A DNA stretch of 32,620 nucleotides, taken from positions 1 through 32,620 of the IMG/VR virus record IMGVR_UViG_3300022752_000246; one strand, written 5' to 3'. Positions within the stretch are counted from its first letter, which is position 1, and every line of letters starts with the position of its first letter. The position numbers were made by a program, and so were the translations under genes. The stretch is from a virus. The notes below the pieces were generated by a model that did not search any database, had not been told where the DNA came from, and saw nothing but the letters and a program-made list of their open reading frames with translations. Shown one piece after another: positions 1 to 7,284 of the stretch.

Positions 1-72
1 GGTGGCACAGATACTTACGGCACACCTGGGGCTGGCGGTTCGGGCATCGTTCTCGTAAGGTTCAAGGTCTGA
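1..72 (+). CDS. C-terminal end of a glycine-rich tail/appendage protein (partial)
   Basis: The window opens inside a reading frame that ends with TGA at 70-72. The 23 visible residues are glycine-rich and finish with GGSGIVLVRFKV, a kind of ending often seen in phage tail-fibre or appendage proteins whose C-terminal glycine-rich domain closes with a short beta strand. The gene start is outside the window, so neither length nor attachment function can be read. The next gene starts 2 nt after the stop, which supports a shared virion-gene operon. Confidence 0.55.
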   Translation, partial: GGTDTYGTPGAGGSGIVLVRFKV

Positions 73-74
73 CG

Positions 75-329
75 ATGGCACACTTCGCACTACTGAACGG
101 CGATACCGTCGCACAGGTAATCGTCGTAAGCAACGATGACTGCGGCGGCGGCAACTTCCCTGAGAGCGAACCTATCGGTCAGGCGTTCATCGCTTCGCTA
201 GGTCTCGCAGGCGAATGGAAACAAACAAGTTATTCGGCAGGGTTTCGTTCTAAGTACGCAGGTATCGGTGACTTCTACGATGCCGAGAATGATGTGTTCG
301 TTTCACCTGCCACCGAAGTAGCCGAATGA
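75..329 (+). CDS. Small conserved phage virion-associated protein
   Basis: An 84-residue protein beginning MAHFALLNGDTVAQVIVVSN. The pattern (MAHFA, a VIVVSNDDC strand, then GEWKQTSY, YAGIGDFYDAENDVF) recalls a small protein found next to tail-fibre genes in many aquatic phages, including T4-like cyanophages; this is recognition from memory, not a search. No catalytic motif, signal peptide or membrane segment is visible. It sits 2 nt after the tail-fibre-like end and ahead of a spike-base-like gene, so a role in the tail tip or appendage is likely. The exact function of the family is unknown to me. Confidence 0.7.
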   Translation: MAHFALLNGDTVAQVIVVSNDDCGGGNFPESEPIGQAFIASLGLAGEWKQTSYSAGFRSKYAGIGDFYDAENDVFVSPATEVAE

Positions 330-356
330 CCACAAAAGTAGCAACAGGAGAAAATC

Positions 357-626
357 ATGCCAGCAGTAGATAGTTTCAGCAGGTTCCAGACACAGGACTT
401 CAGCCCACTCACAAGGGCGGCTTCGGTCACGCCACACAACACGAACGAACTGGGGTTCGTCACTCGTGCGCTGTATGTCGGCGGTGCTGGTGATGTCGCA
501 GTGACGATGCAGGACAGCGGCGAGGTCACCTTCGTCGATGTACCAGCGGGCACCGTGTTGCCGATTCGGGTCAAGGTAGTAAAGTCGACGGGAACGGATG
601 CGACGAGTATCATCGCCCTGTGGTGA
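357..626 (+). CDS. GTA-type spike base protein-like (Rcc01079 family)
   Basis: An 89-residue protein. The core (TRALYVGGAGDVAVTM, then VTFVDVPAGTVLPIRVK, then TDATSIIALW at the C-terminus) matches the pattern I know from the small 'spike base protein' family named after Rhodobacter capsulatus GTA Rcc01079, also carried by many phages. The start is supported by AGGAG at 347-351, just upstream. It is probably a small beta-sandwich decoration or appendage protein of the virion. A terminator-like hairpin follows, so it closes the late structural operon. Family assignment is fairly secure; where it sits in this particle is inference. Confidence 0.72.
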   Translation: MPAVDSFSRFQTQDFSPLTRAASVTPHNTNELGFVTRALYVGGAGDVAVTMQDSGEVTFVDVPAGTVLPIRVKVVKSTGTDATSIIALW

Positions 627-660
627 TGAGTCTTGCTCGTAGGTAGTTCCGTTTCGCCCA

Positions 661-698
661 GTAGCACAAGCCTTTTCGGGTCGGCGCTACGGTTTTTT
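661..698 (+). terminator. Rho-independent terminator after the virion genes
   Basis: GTAGC at 661-665 pairs with GCTAC at 686-690, with a possible small inner stem, and six T residues follow at 693-698. It lies 35 nt after the spike-base stop and before the lysis genes. The stem is short, so strength is uncertain. Confidence 0.55.
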
Positions 699-740
699 AT
701 TGAGATTGCCAGCATGGCTTTCGAGTTCGTTCTGGATTCT

Positions 741-770
741 TTGACCAGAGGGAATCTGGACGACGACTAT
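741..770 (+). promoter_or_regulatory. Possible promoter for the lysis cassette
   Basis: TTGACC at 741-746 and GACTAT at 765-770 are separated by 18 nt. The -10 match is modest. The 145-nt space between the terminator and the holin-like gene contains no convincing gene, so a promoter is expected here. Confidence 0.25.
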
Positions 771-843
771 CTCGCCTAGTCGAGCGGGGTTGATTCCGTG
801 GGGTGTGTGACATCCCTAGTGTTGGCGGAAACAGGAGATTCAC

Positions 844-1098
844 ATGGACCTTTGGAAGAAGATGCGAAAAGACCACCAAGAAATGTTGAAGTCGTGGTCA
901 AAGGTGTTCCTCGCCGCCGTCGCAACCTTGTGGCTTGCTGGAGAAACCGACCTTGAGACGCTTTGGACGGCTGGTGTTGCCGCCGTCATCCCGCTGGTTA
1001 TCACTTGGCTTGACCCCACCGACTATCGCTTCGGCAAGATGAAGGAAGTCGCCAAGCCAGTCAAGCCGTCCAAGAAGACCGCCAAGCCGTCGAAGTAG
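844..1098 (+). CDS. Holin-like small membrane protein
   Basis: An 84-residue protein with two predicted hydrophobic segments, roughly residues 20-33 (VFLAAVATLWLAGE) and 40-56 (LWTAGVAAVIPLVITWL), separated by a short acidic turn, and a Lys/Pro-rich tail (KPVKPSKKTAKPSK). This two-helix layout with a charged C-terminus is typical of phage holins, which form inner-membrane lesions that release the endolysin. It lies directly upstream of an M15 peptidase endolysin. AGGAG precedes the ATG. Family name is uncertain; function is inferred from topology and position. Confidence 0.7.
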   Translation: MDLWKKMRKDHQEMLKSWSKVFLAAVATLWLAGETDLETLWTAGVAAVIPLVITWLDPTDYRFGKMKEVAKPVKPSKKTAKPSK

Positions 1099-1107
1099 GC
1101 GACGCTG

Positions 1108-1599
1108 ATGCGTTTGCCCAAACGGAAAATCGTTGTGCCACGCCCGTTGAGAGGTGTGAAGCACGGGTTCGTACCCGACGAGTTGCTCAAGCCCATCAAA
1201 CCGTTTGGGTCGTTGTATGTCGAGGCGGCTGAAGCGTGGACGGTGATGCGACAGGCGGCTCGACAGGACGGGGTGAATCTACGACCCACATCATCTGGCG
1301 ATACCTACAGGTCGTATGAGATGCAGGCTCGGGCGTTTCTTCAGCGGTATCAACGGGAACCGATTGTCGGCGCCTCGACGAGGATTTGGGATGGCGTCAG
1401 GTGGTACAAGAAATCGGAGCGGTTGGCTGATTTGGCGGCGCCTGGCAAGTCTTGGCATAACCTTGGGTTGGCATGCGATGTGGCTTACGCCTCTGGCACA
1501 ATCCTTGATTGGATGATTGAGAACGAACTGAAGTACGGGTTTTGTCACGAGTTGGACTCGGAGCCTTGGCACATCGTATGGTTCGCTGGAAAGGCGTAG
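1108..1599 (+). CDS. Endolysin, peptidase M15 (VanY/D-Ala-D-Ala carboxypeptidase-like)
   Basis: A 163-residue protein with the M15 zinc peptidase signature: a YRSYEMQ segment at 67-73 (substrate-binding Arg68), SWHNLGLACDV at 115-125 giving ligands His117 and Asp124, and EPWHIVW with catalytic Glu152 and ligand His155. Family members cleave peptide cross-links or stem peptides of peptidoglycan. No signal peptide is seen, so export would depend on the adjacent holin. There is no separate cell-wall-binding domain, making it a single-domain lysin. Residues 1-50 are less recognisable. The start ATG lies 9 nt after the upstream stop. Confidence 0.88.
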   Translation: MRLPKRKIVVPRPLRGVKHGFVPDELLKPIKPFGSLYVEAAEAWTVMRQAARQDGVNLRPTSSGDTYRSYEMQARAFLQRYQREPIVGASTRIWDGVRWYKKSERLADLAAPGKSWHNLGLACDVAYASGTILDWMIENELKYGFCHELDSEPWHIVWFAGKA

Positions 1600-1603
1600 T
1601 GTC

Positions 1604-1828
1604 GTGGACGCTGGCATTGCCTCTGTCGTTGTGGCTGTCGTGGCTGGCTTTGCGGCGGTTCTTCAGCAGGTGTTTGCGGCTCGCAAGGAGAACAGGGTAG
1701 ACCACGGCAAGGTGCAGGAAAAACTGGACCATCTGGTTGATTCGGTTGACAGGGTGGAGGAGATGGTCGAAAAGGTCGAGGACAAGATAGACGGACACAT
1801 CACCGACCATGCTCGGGGTACCGTGTAA
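1604..1828 (+). CDS. Membrane-anchored coiled-coil lysis-region protein
   Basis: A 74-residue protein from a GTG start. Residues 4-24 are strongly hydrophobic (IASVVVAVVAGFAAVLQQVF) and are followed by a charged heptad-like helix (residues 35-68, VQEKLDHLVDSVDRVEEMVEK and onward) suited to a coiled coil. One N-terminal membrane segment plus a coiled coil is seen in second lysis proteins of actinophages (holin partner or spanin-like proteins). It lies 4 nt after the endolysin stop. Whether it acts as second holin, antiholin or envelope connector cannot be told from sequence. Confidence 0.65.
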   Translation: MDAGIASVVVAVVAGFAAVLQQVFAARKENRVDHGKVQEKLDHLVDSVDRVEEMVEKVEDKIDGHITDHARGTV

Positions 1829-1850
1829 AGTCTTCCCTACAGGAGGAACC

Positions 1851-2135
1851 GTGCAAAAGGAAAAGGCGCCGTCACCGCTCGAGGCTGAACTGACCACCGA
1901 GTGGAGTCCAGAGGGCAGGATGCTTCAGATTCTCGGCAGTTTGACCGACGCTGAACGCAAGGCTTTGGATTCCGTGTTCGCAAAGATTGAAGCGAAGAAC
2001 TCGGACCCGAGCATGAGAAGTACCCGCATCTACTCGTATGAGTGGCTTGCCGCAACATTGACGAAGCACGGTCACCCGATAACGAAACATCAGGTTCGTG
2101 CCTACATGAAGCGCACCAGAAAGAAAACTTCGTGA
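1851..2135 (+). CDS. Helix-turn-helix-like small protein
   Basis: A 94-residue protein. The GTG at 1851 is chosen over the upstream ATG at 1809 because AGGAGG (1841-1846) lies at ideal spacing and the upstream part overlaps the previous gene. Residues 60-90 (STRIYSYEWLAATLTKHGH, then PITKHQVRAYMKR) look like a helix-turn-helix with a basic end. It may bind DNA, perhaps as a regulator or packaging-type factor. Its stop overlaps the GTG of the phosphoesterase gene by 4 nt, so the two are translationally coupled. Confidence 0.6.
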   Translation: MQKEKAPSPLEAELTTEWSPEGRMLQILGSLTDAERKALDSVFAKIEAKNSDPSMRSTRIYSYEWLAATLTKHGHPITKHQVRAYMKRTRKKTS

Positions 2136-3283
2136 GCCTCGAGGAAGAACTGCAACGGCAACCTCTGTCCCAAAGAGACAAGTTGGGGAAACTGTTGGGA
2201 CTTCTCGAGCGGTCGGGTATCGACCCAGAGGACATCGGGCGCATCGACAAACTGAGCGTCTGGCAGGGGTTCTTGAAGAATCCTGAGGGCGAGGCGGAGT
2301 TAGTGGACTTGGCTTCCGTTGTTCTGTCTCCCGCTTGGGAACAGCCGCCGCAGTATCCAGTGGTTCAACCTGCCGCACCGACGACCGTGAGGTACACGCC
2401 GTTCAAGCCGAGGACCGACGATGCGAAGGTGACCGTGGTGTTGCCCGACCCTCAAATCGGTTTCAGGCGTTTGAGTGACGGTTCGCTGGTGCCGATGCAC
2501 GACGAACGGGCGATGGCTGTGGCACTTCAAGTGATGCGATTCATCAAACCAGATGTGGTCGTCAACTTGGGTGACTACATTGACCTCCCAGAGTGGTCGA
2601 GCAAGTTCTTGGTGTTGCCAGAGTTTGTGTTGACGACCCAACCATCCATCGACAGGGGGCACAAGTTTTTGGCGGAACAGAGGGCTACTGTCGGAGAGTT
2701 CTGCCACATCGTTCTCCTTGGCGGCAACCACGACGACCGTTTGGGCAAGGCGGTGGCTCGGAACGCTATGGCGGCGATGCGACTACGGCAAGCCAACATG
2801 CCCGAGAGTTTCCCTGTGCTGTCAATCCCGTTCCTTCTCAGACTCGAGGAACTGTCGGTTGAATACCACGGCGCCTATCCCGCCGCCCGCTTCAGGATTG
2901 CCCGAGGCGCCAACGGTCAGACTCCGCTGTATGCGATTCACGGTGAGCGTCTCGATGTCGTGAAGGTCGCCAAGAACGAGCGCCAGTCGTTCGTGCAGGG
3001 TCACATCCACCGCATCTCGGTCCACTCGGAAACCTACGAGGTCGCCGAGAAGATGGAGCAGGTCGTGGCTTTCTCGCCGGGGTGCTTGTGCAGGGTCGAC
3101 GGTGCAGTTCCCTCGACGAAATCTGGCACAGACGAGAGTGGCATGCCCATTCAGCGTTTCGAGTCATGGCAACAAGGAATGGCTGTAGTGACCGAACTGC
3201 CGAACGGCAGATGGTCGTATGAAATCATCCAAATCATCAACGGGGAGGCTGTCTACCGTGGACGAGTATTCGCAACTTCTTGA
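2132..3283 (+). CDS. Calcineurin-like metallophosphoesterase
   Basis: A 383-residue protein from GTG 2132, which overlaps the preceding stop (GTGA). The conserved phosphoesterase blocks are visible in order: DPQIG (106-110, D-x-H/Q block), NLGDYID (145-151, GD block), GGNHDD (197-202, GNH-D/E block), then IHGER and VQGHIHR for the last two metal-binding blocks. The enzyme should hold two metal ions and hydrolyse phosphoesters. Residues 1-95 form an extra N-terminal region ending in a proline-rich linker. Phage versions occur near DNA-repair or recombination genes and may be nucleases, but the substrate cannot be read here. Confidence 0.85.
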   Translation: MSLEEELQRQPLSQRDKLGKLLGLLERSGIDPEDIGRIDKLSVWQGFLKNPEGEAELVDLASVVLSPAWEQPPQYPVVQPAAPTTVRYTPFKPRTDDAKVTVVLPDPQIGFRRLSDGSLVPMHDERAMAVALQVMRFIKPDVVVNLGDYIDLPEWSSKFLVLPEFVLTTQPSIDRGHKFLAEQRATVGEFCHIVLLGGNHDDRLGKAVARNAMAAMRLRQANMPESFPVLSIPFLLRLEELSVEYHGAYPAARFRIARGANGQTPLYAIHGERLDVVKVAKNERQSFVQGHIHRISVHSETYEVAEKMEQVVAFSPGCLCRVDGAVPSTKSGTDESGMPIQRFESWQQGMAVVTELPNGRWSYEIIQIINGEAVYRGRVFATS

Positions 3284-3551
3284 TTCCGTGAAGGGTGTCG
3301 ACAAGGTTGAGGTTGCCGCCAAGGCGGTGTGTGTCGTGTGGGAAGACATCTGGGACCACACGGAGACTTGGATTGACTATCCTCTCGCCGAAGACGACAT
3401 TCAGCCGTTGCTCATGCGAACCATCGGATACCTCGTGCAGTCGACGGACACCGTTGTGGTCGTTGCTGGTACTCTCGACTTGAAGAACAACTCAGTGGGG
3501 CAGGTTTGTGTCCTGCCGAAAGGTTGCATCAGGTCCCTGACCGTGTTATGA
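3258..3551 (+). CDS. Hypothetical phage protein
   Basis: A 97-residue protein starting at GTG 3258 (MDEYSQLLDSVKGVDKVEV), chosen because GGGGAGG at 3242-3248 is well spaced; it overlaps the phosphoesterase end by 26 nt. No known motif is recognised. It has a mixed alpha/beta pattern with a hydrophobic strand (DTVVVVAGTLDL). The promoter for the following gene lies inside its last codons. Confidence 0.6.
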   Translation: MDEYSQLLDSVKGVDKVEVAAKAVCVVWEDIWDHTETWIDYPLAEDDIQPLLMRTIGYLVQSTDTVVVVAGTLDLKNNSVGQVCVLPKGCIRSLTVL

Positions 3552-3575
3552 TTGTCCCCAACAACTAAAGGAGGG
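3524..3575 (+). promoter_or_regulatory. Promoter and RBS upstream of the 3579 gene
   Basis: TTGCAT (3524-3529), a 17-nt spacer, and TATGAT (3547-3552) form a good sigma-70-type promoter. A strong RBS (AAAGGAGG, 3568-3575) precedes the ATG at 3579. It lies within the end of the upstream gene and could drive the recombination/replication operon. Confidence 0.55.
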
Positions 3576-3578
3576 TCA

Positions 3579-3869
3579 ATGGATTGGGCGGATTTCGAGG
3601 ATGAGCGACAGTTCTTCGTCGCCAAATACAAGCACACCGCCCTCGTTGCAGTCGTCTATCAGCCCGATGGTCACGATGCCCTGTTCGGACCGTTCGCCAA
3701 CGGTGAAGAGGCGATGGACTGGTTCAAGACCGTGCCGATGGGCGTCAGGATTCACCTCGTTCCGCTCCGCCGCCCCAACAAGAAACGCACCAAGGACGAC
3801 TTCTACCTGCCCGAGCGCATGCTCGCCGAGGACGAGTTCGTCGAAACCGTGCAACACCCCTCCGCTTGA
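3579..3869 (+). CDS. Hypothetical protein at head of the recombination operon
   Basis: A 96-residue protein (MDWADFEDERQFFVAKYKHT). The ATG at 3579 is preferred to the in-frame TTG at 3552, because 3552 falls inside the -10 element and a strong RBS sits just before 3579. There is an alpha/beta pattern with FGPFANGEEAMDWF and a basic RRPNKKRTK stretch. The segment resembles small 'gap-filling' phage proteins with a short beta-alpha-beta fold, but no family is recognised. The exonuclease gene follows after 32 nt. Confidence 0.65.
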   Translation: MDWADFEDERQFFVAKYKHTALVAVVYQPDGHDALFGPFANGEEAMDWFKTVPMGVRIHLVPLRRPNKKRTKDDFYLPERMLAEDEFVETVQHPSA

Positions 3870-3901
3870 ATGAACCTCAACAACCGAAACGGGAGAAAAC
3901 C

Positions 3902-4864
3902 ATGACATTCACGATGATTCCAAAACCGAAGCACGGGAGCCAGCAGTGGCTCGAGAACCGATGGCGGCACAACGGGCGATGCGTATTCGGCGCATCGGAC
4001 ATCCCAGTGCTGTTGGGTGTTTCGCCGTGGCGCACCAGAGGCGAGTTGTATTTCGACAAAATCACGCCGCCCACCGTGAAGGAAGAAACTGCGGCGATGC
4101 GTCGAGGCAACCTCCTCGAGGCGCCGTTGCTCGCCGAGGCGGGTCGAATCCTCGGGCAGGAGTTCGTAACACCAGAGTTCCAGTATCTCAAAGAGCGTTT
4201 GATGGTGTCGTTCGACGGTCTGCCAGCGAACTACCAAGACAAGACGCCAGAGGTCATCGTGGAAGTGAAGACGACCACGGCACACACGATTGAGAGCGGA
4301 GACGACCTGCCCGACGATTGGCGGGCGCAAGGCTGGGCGCAATCGGAGATTTTCGACGGCATCCCCGTGTTCTTCGTTGTGCTGGACAGGCGGCAAAACA
4401 TCTCGGTGGTCGAGTTGGCGGACAACCCGTCAGCCCGCCAATACATCCTCGAGGTGACCGAAGAGTTCGGTCAGTCGGTGGACGCTTCGGATGCGACCGA
4501 ACAGCACATCGCCGACCTCGACTCGGAGCAGATTGCCTCCTACTTCAAGGCAACCGACAAGATTGTCGAGTTCGACGAAGAGGCGATGCTACTGGTCGTG
4601 GAGTTGGATTTGGCTCGACGCACCAAGGCTGAGGCGGAGAAGCAGGAGAAGGCGGCTAAGGATGGTCTCGCCAAGATTCTGTTGGACGCCTCGGTCGGCA
4701 CCTTCAACGGTGACGCCGTGATTTCGTGGAAGGAGACGGCTGGTAGGGAGTCGTTCGATTCCAAGGCTTTCCAGAAGGCTCACCCAGAGATGTTCAAGGA
4801 TTTCACCAAGGTCACCGCCTCGTATCGGACGATGCGGCTTATCAACAGCAAGGGAGACAAGTAA
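3902..4864 (+). CDS. YqaJ-like viral recombinase / lambda-type exonuclease
   Basis: A 320-residue protein of the PD-(D/E)XK nuclease superfamily. Visible motifs are GASDIPVLLGVSPW (30-43), RRGNLLEAPL with Glu73, SFDGL with Asp105, and VEVKT with Glu121 and Lys123, the catalytic metal-binding set. Such enzymes resect dsDNA 5' to 3' and work with a single-strand annealing partner in phage recombination; the next gene is a candidate partner. Residues 230-265 form a charged helix. The start at 3902 is supported by GGGAG at 3891-3895 rather than the upstream in-frame TTG at 3866. It ends in a TAATG overlap with the partner gene. Confidence 0.85.
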   Translation: MTFTMIPKPKHGSQQWLENRWRHNGRCVFGASDIPVLLGVSPWRTRGELYFDKITPPTVKEETAAMRRGNLLEAPLLAEAGRILGQEFVTPEFQYLKERLMVSFDGLPANYQDKTPEVIVEVKTTTAHTIESGDDLPDDWRAQGWAQSEIFDGIPVFFVVLDRRQNISVVELADNPSARQYILEVTEEFGQSVDASDATEQHIADLDSEQIASYFKATDKIVEFDEEAMLLVVELDLARRTKAEAEKQEKAAKDGLAKILLDASVGTFNGDAVISWKETAGRESFDSKAFQKAHPEMFKDFTKVTASYRTMRLINSKGDK

Positions 4865-5526
4865 TGCCCATTTCAGACGACTATGTCACGGTTGCCGAGC
4901 GTTTGGCAATCTTCAAGGAGAAGTACCCAGAGGGTTCGCTTCGTCCGCTGAATCCAGAGAAGCCCTACGACATCATTCAACTCGGCGACAAGATGTTCGT
5001 CGTGGTGGTTGCCGCCGCTTACAGGAATCCTGAGGACAAGGCGGCGGGTGTCGGTATGGCGTGGGAACCGATTCCAGCGGTGTCGACGGGTTTGCGGGGT
5101 TCGGAGTTGATGGTGTGTGAGACCAGCGCTTGGGGTCGTGCGATTGTCGCCGCTCTTGCCGCTGACACGAAACGCTCCGTCGCCTCGGCTGACGAGGTCA
5201 CCAACCGTGGTGGAGGATTGACCGCCGAGAAGGTGACTACCATGTTCCCGAAGTCGAAGGTGGTGCCGTCTCCAGCCCGCCCTCCCTCCGCTGGGGGCGG
5301 CACTGCTACGCAGAAGCAGGTCAACTTCATCAAGCGTTTGACCGATGAGCGTGGACTTGAGGCGCTTCAGGCGGCGTCTGACTTCACTGGTCGCACCATC
5401 GAAGATTTGGGTCAGTTGACAGCCAAGGAGGCTTCGACGGTCATCGACTCGTTGATGAACGATGTGAAGCCTTCAGTGTCGACGGTGCAGAAGCGTCAGC
5501 CGACTCTCGACGAAGAACCCTTTTAG
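4864..5526 (+). CDS. Recombination partner, ssDNA-annealing/binding protein candidate
   Basis: A 220-residue protein overlapping the exonuclease stop by 1 nt. The N-terminal 120 residues, containing GSELMVCETSAWGRAIVAALAADT, resemble a family common in actinophages and sometimes labelled ERF/Sak-like or ssDNA-binding. A helical module follows (ATQKQVNFIKRLTDERGLE, then ASDFTGRTIEDLGQLTAKEAS). The last residues are LDEEPF, an acidic tip ending in Pro-Phe like the protein-interaction tail of bacterial SSB. Coupling to a YqaJ-type exonuclease supports a role as annealase or SSB-like mediator. The core family is uncertain; the tail similarity is seen directly. Confidence 0.7.
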   Translation: MPISDDYVTVAERLAIFKEKYPEGSLRPLNPEKPYDIIQLGDKMFVVVVAAAYRNPEDKAAGVGMAWEPIPAVSTGLRGSELMVCETSAWGRAIVAALAADTKRSVASADEVTNRGGGLTAEKVTTMFPKSKVVPSPARPPSAGGGTATQKQVNFIKRLTDERGLEALQAASDFTGRTIEDLGQLTAKEASTVIDSLMNDVKPSVSTVQKRQPTLDEEPF

Positions 5527-5603
5527 GTGTCGGCGGGGCGCCGTGCAATCGCCCCACCGCACCGAGTCAAAGGTTAGAGTGTCCGCCTCGAGGGGGTGTC
5601 GTC

Positions 5604-6320
5604 ATGTCCATTGAAGCAATCGTGTGGGCGTTGAATGACGCCGCATGCGAGTCACCGACAGAGAAACTGGTGTTGATAGCGTTGGCGAACCACGCCCGCC
5701 CCGATGGTACTGCGGCGTTCCCTGCGGTAGCCACCATCGGGCGGTACACGACGCTGTCGGAGCGGGCTATCCGCAACACGCTGAGGGTTCTTGAGGCTCG
5801 TGGTGTGATTGAGCGATGCGACGATGGCATCGTTGCGGCGTACATCAAGCGGGCTGACAAGCGCCCTTTCGGCTACAACCTGCTGATGTGCGGGGGGCAT
5901 GTGGCGCCCCTCGAAGGTGAGCGGGGGGCATCTGACGACATCGACGGGGGGCATCTGACGACCGAGCGGGGGGCACCAGATGCCCCCGAACCGTACAAGA
6001 ACCGTACAACAGAACCGTCCCTTTTTATGTCAGAAGCCGTCAGGTTGACGAACCTGTTGGCGGACCTCGTAGAGGCGAACGGGTTTGACCGACCCGCCAC
6101 GACCGACAAGGCGGTCGCCCACCTCGAGAAGGCGATGCGACTGGATGGGCGGACTTCGGAGCAGTTGGAGGCGGCAATCCACTGGGCGTGTCAACACGAT
6201 TTCTGGAGCATCAACATCAGGTCCACGGACAAGGTTCGTAAGCACTTTGACAGGTTGCGGGGTGAGGCTCGCCGCACGATGCGACCGTTGAGCGGCATCC
6301 GTGAGTTCATGGGCGAGTGA
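5604..6320 (+). CDS. Replication initiator with winged-helix domain
   Basis: A 238-residue protein. Residues 10-75 (SPTEKLVLIALANHARPDG, then YTTLSERAIRNTLRVLEARGVIER) are a winged helix-turn-helix of the phage replication-initiator type. A middle segment (about 95-135) is low complexity with repeated GGH and ERGA units encoded by DNA iterons. The C-terminal part (145-238) is helical with a WACQHDFW motif. The arrangement mirrors lambda O-type initiators, which bind iterons inside their own gene and recruit helicase. The next genes include a helicase-loader-like protein, which fits. GAGGGGG at 5590-5596 is the RBS. Confidence 0.78.
   Translation: MSIEAIVWALNDAACESPTEKLVLIALANHARPDGTAAFPAVATIGRYTTLSERAIRNTLRVLEARGVIERCDDGIVAAYIKRADKRPFGYNLLMCGGHVAPLEGERGASDDIDGGHLTTERGAPDAPEPYKNRTTEPSLFMSEAVRLTNLLADLVEANGFDRPATTDKAVAHLEKAMRLDGRTSEQLEAAIHWACQHDFWSINIRSTDKVRKHFDRLRGEARRTMRPLSGIREFMGE
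5891..5987 (+). repeat. Iteron cluster inside the initiator gene (candidate origin)
   Basis: CGGGGGGCAT occurs at 5891-5900, 5922-5931 and 5945-5954, with a one-base variant at 5967-5976. Copies 2 and 3 extend to GGGGGGCATCTGACGAC. The last three copies are spaced 23 and 22 nt, about two helical turns. An inverted copy, CAGATGCCCCC, lies at 5977-5987. Direct iterons in the initiator's own reading frame are the layout of lambda-type origins. Confidence 0.7.
5988..6018 (+). repeat. Tandem 11-bp repeat next to the iterons
   Basis: GAACCGTACAA is perfectly repeated at 5988-5998 and 5999-6009, and a partial third copy, GAACCGT, follows at 6012-6018. A short T-rich stretch (CCCTTTTTATG) comes next and could be the easily melted part of the proposed origin. 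Confidence 0.55.
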
Positions 6321-6736
6321 TGGCGGGGAAACCGTTTGATGCGGCGCTCTATGAGCAGGATGATGGGGCGAAGCATGTGGTCATCTCGATGTTGGAGGGA
6401 CGCAGGTTCGTGGCGTGGGTCAACGAGGATGATTTCGGTGTCGATGTGTTGGCTGAGCGTGACGGGTTGCGGTGGCAGTTCGAGGTGGAGGTCAAGCACG
6501 GGTGGCGTGGTCCCGTGTTCCCGTTCCCTAGCCTGCATTATGCGGCGAGGAAACTGAAGTGGGCGGACCATCCTCGCAGTTGGTACTGCACCCTGAACGA
6601 GGAGTGGGACCGTATGCTCCTCGTGTCTGGTGAGGTGCTGATGTCTTGTGCGGTGGTGGTGAAGGACACCATCTACACGCAAGCGGAGGCGTTCGTCGAG
6701 GTGCCGCTCGAGGAGTGTTGGCTGGTGGTGTTGTGA
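6320..6736 (+). CDS. PD-(D/E)XK nuclease-like protein
   Basis: A 138-residue protein. The ATG at 6320 overlaps the initiator stop by 1 nt; a GTG at 6317 is also possible. The segment DDFGVDVLAER (37-47), followed by WQFEVEVKHGW (52-62), gives Asp42, Glu57 and Lys59 in the D...ExK order expected of PD-(D/E)XK nucleases such as Holliday-junction or restriction-like enzymes. It lies between the initiator and helicase-loader genes, so a role in replication or recombination intermediates is plausible. Family assignment rests on motif and predicted strand pattern only. Confidence 0.62.
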   Translation: MAGKPFDAALYEQDDGAKHVVISMLEGRRFVAWVNEDDFGVDVLAERDGLRWQFEVEVKHGWRGPVFPFPSLHYAARKLKWADHPRSWYCTLNEEWDRMLLVSGEVLMSCAVVVKDTIYTQAEAFVEVPLEECWLVVL

Positions 6737-7284
6737 TGGAGAAGCGGGAGACAGCGGCGATACTGGCGTTGTTGGCGAGCGCCTACCCGTATGCGAAGGT
6801 CTCGAAGGAGACCGCCGCCGTGTATCACGGCGTCTGGTTGGATTTGGGGTTCGATGATTGTCGGCGGGCGGCGGAGACGCTGATTCGGGTGTCGGACCAC
6901 TTCCCTTCGGCGGCGGCGCTACGCAGGGAGGTGCTACGGGGCGCTGGGAGGCTCTCAGTGTCGCCAGCGGAGGCTTGGGCTATGGTGACGGCGGCGGTGA
7001 GGGAATCGGGGCGCTACAAGCGTCCACAGTTCGCTGACAGGGCGGTAGAGCAGGCTGTCACGACCATCGGGTGGCGGGAAATCTGTGATTCGGAGAATCA
7101 GGGCGTCCTGCGGGCGCACTTCTTCAAGGTGTTCGAGAAGATTGCCGAGGATTTGGACAGGTCGACCATGTTGCAGTTGGCGGGTCAACTATCGTCTGGC
7201 GGAGATGCGACGCCGAAAGCCGTTGGCTCGGGGAAAACCGTTGAGGCGGACCCATTTCAAGAGGCGGACGAAGTCGACCGCTGA
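6736..7284 (+). CDS. Helicase-loader-like protein (G39P/DnaD-like)
   Basis: A 182-residue protein starting at ATG 6736 (MEKRETAAILALLASAYPYA), which overlaps the previous stop as TGATG. The N-terminal pattern (helical domain, SKETAAVYHGVWLDLGFDDC, then HFPSAAALRREV) resembles phage helicase loaders/inhibitors of the G39P type. The remainder is mainly helical and ends in a flexible tail. Its position directly after the initiator supports a role in bringing a host or phage DnaB-type helicase to the origin. No helicase gene is visible in this window. Confidence 0.6.
   Translation: MEKRETAAILALLASAYPYAKVSKETAAVYHGVWLDLGFDDCRRAAETLIRVSDHFPSAAALRREVLRGAGRLSVSPAEAWAMVTAAVRESGRYKRPQFADRAVEQAVTTIGWREICDSENQGVLRAHFFKVFEKIAEDLDRSTMLQLAGQLSSGGDATPKAVGSGKTVEADPFQEADEVDR

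Noticed and set aside
275-715. Minus-strand ORF of 146 codons over the virion genes
   Set aside because: Overlaps two recognisable + strand proteins and the terminator, and has no motif.
714-779. 21-codon ORF (MAFEFVLDSLTRGN) between terminator and holin
   Set aside because: No RBS and it sits in a probable promoter region; too short to support.
5535-5555. GGGGCG/CGCCCC hairpin before the initiator gene
   Set aside because: Six-bp GC stem without a T tract; in GC-rich DNA this is weak evidence for a terminator.
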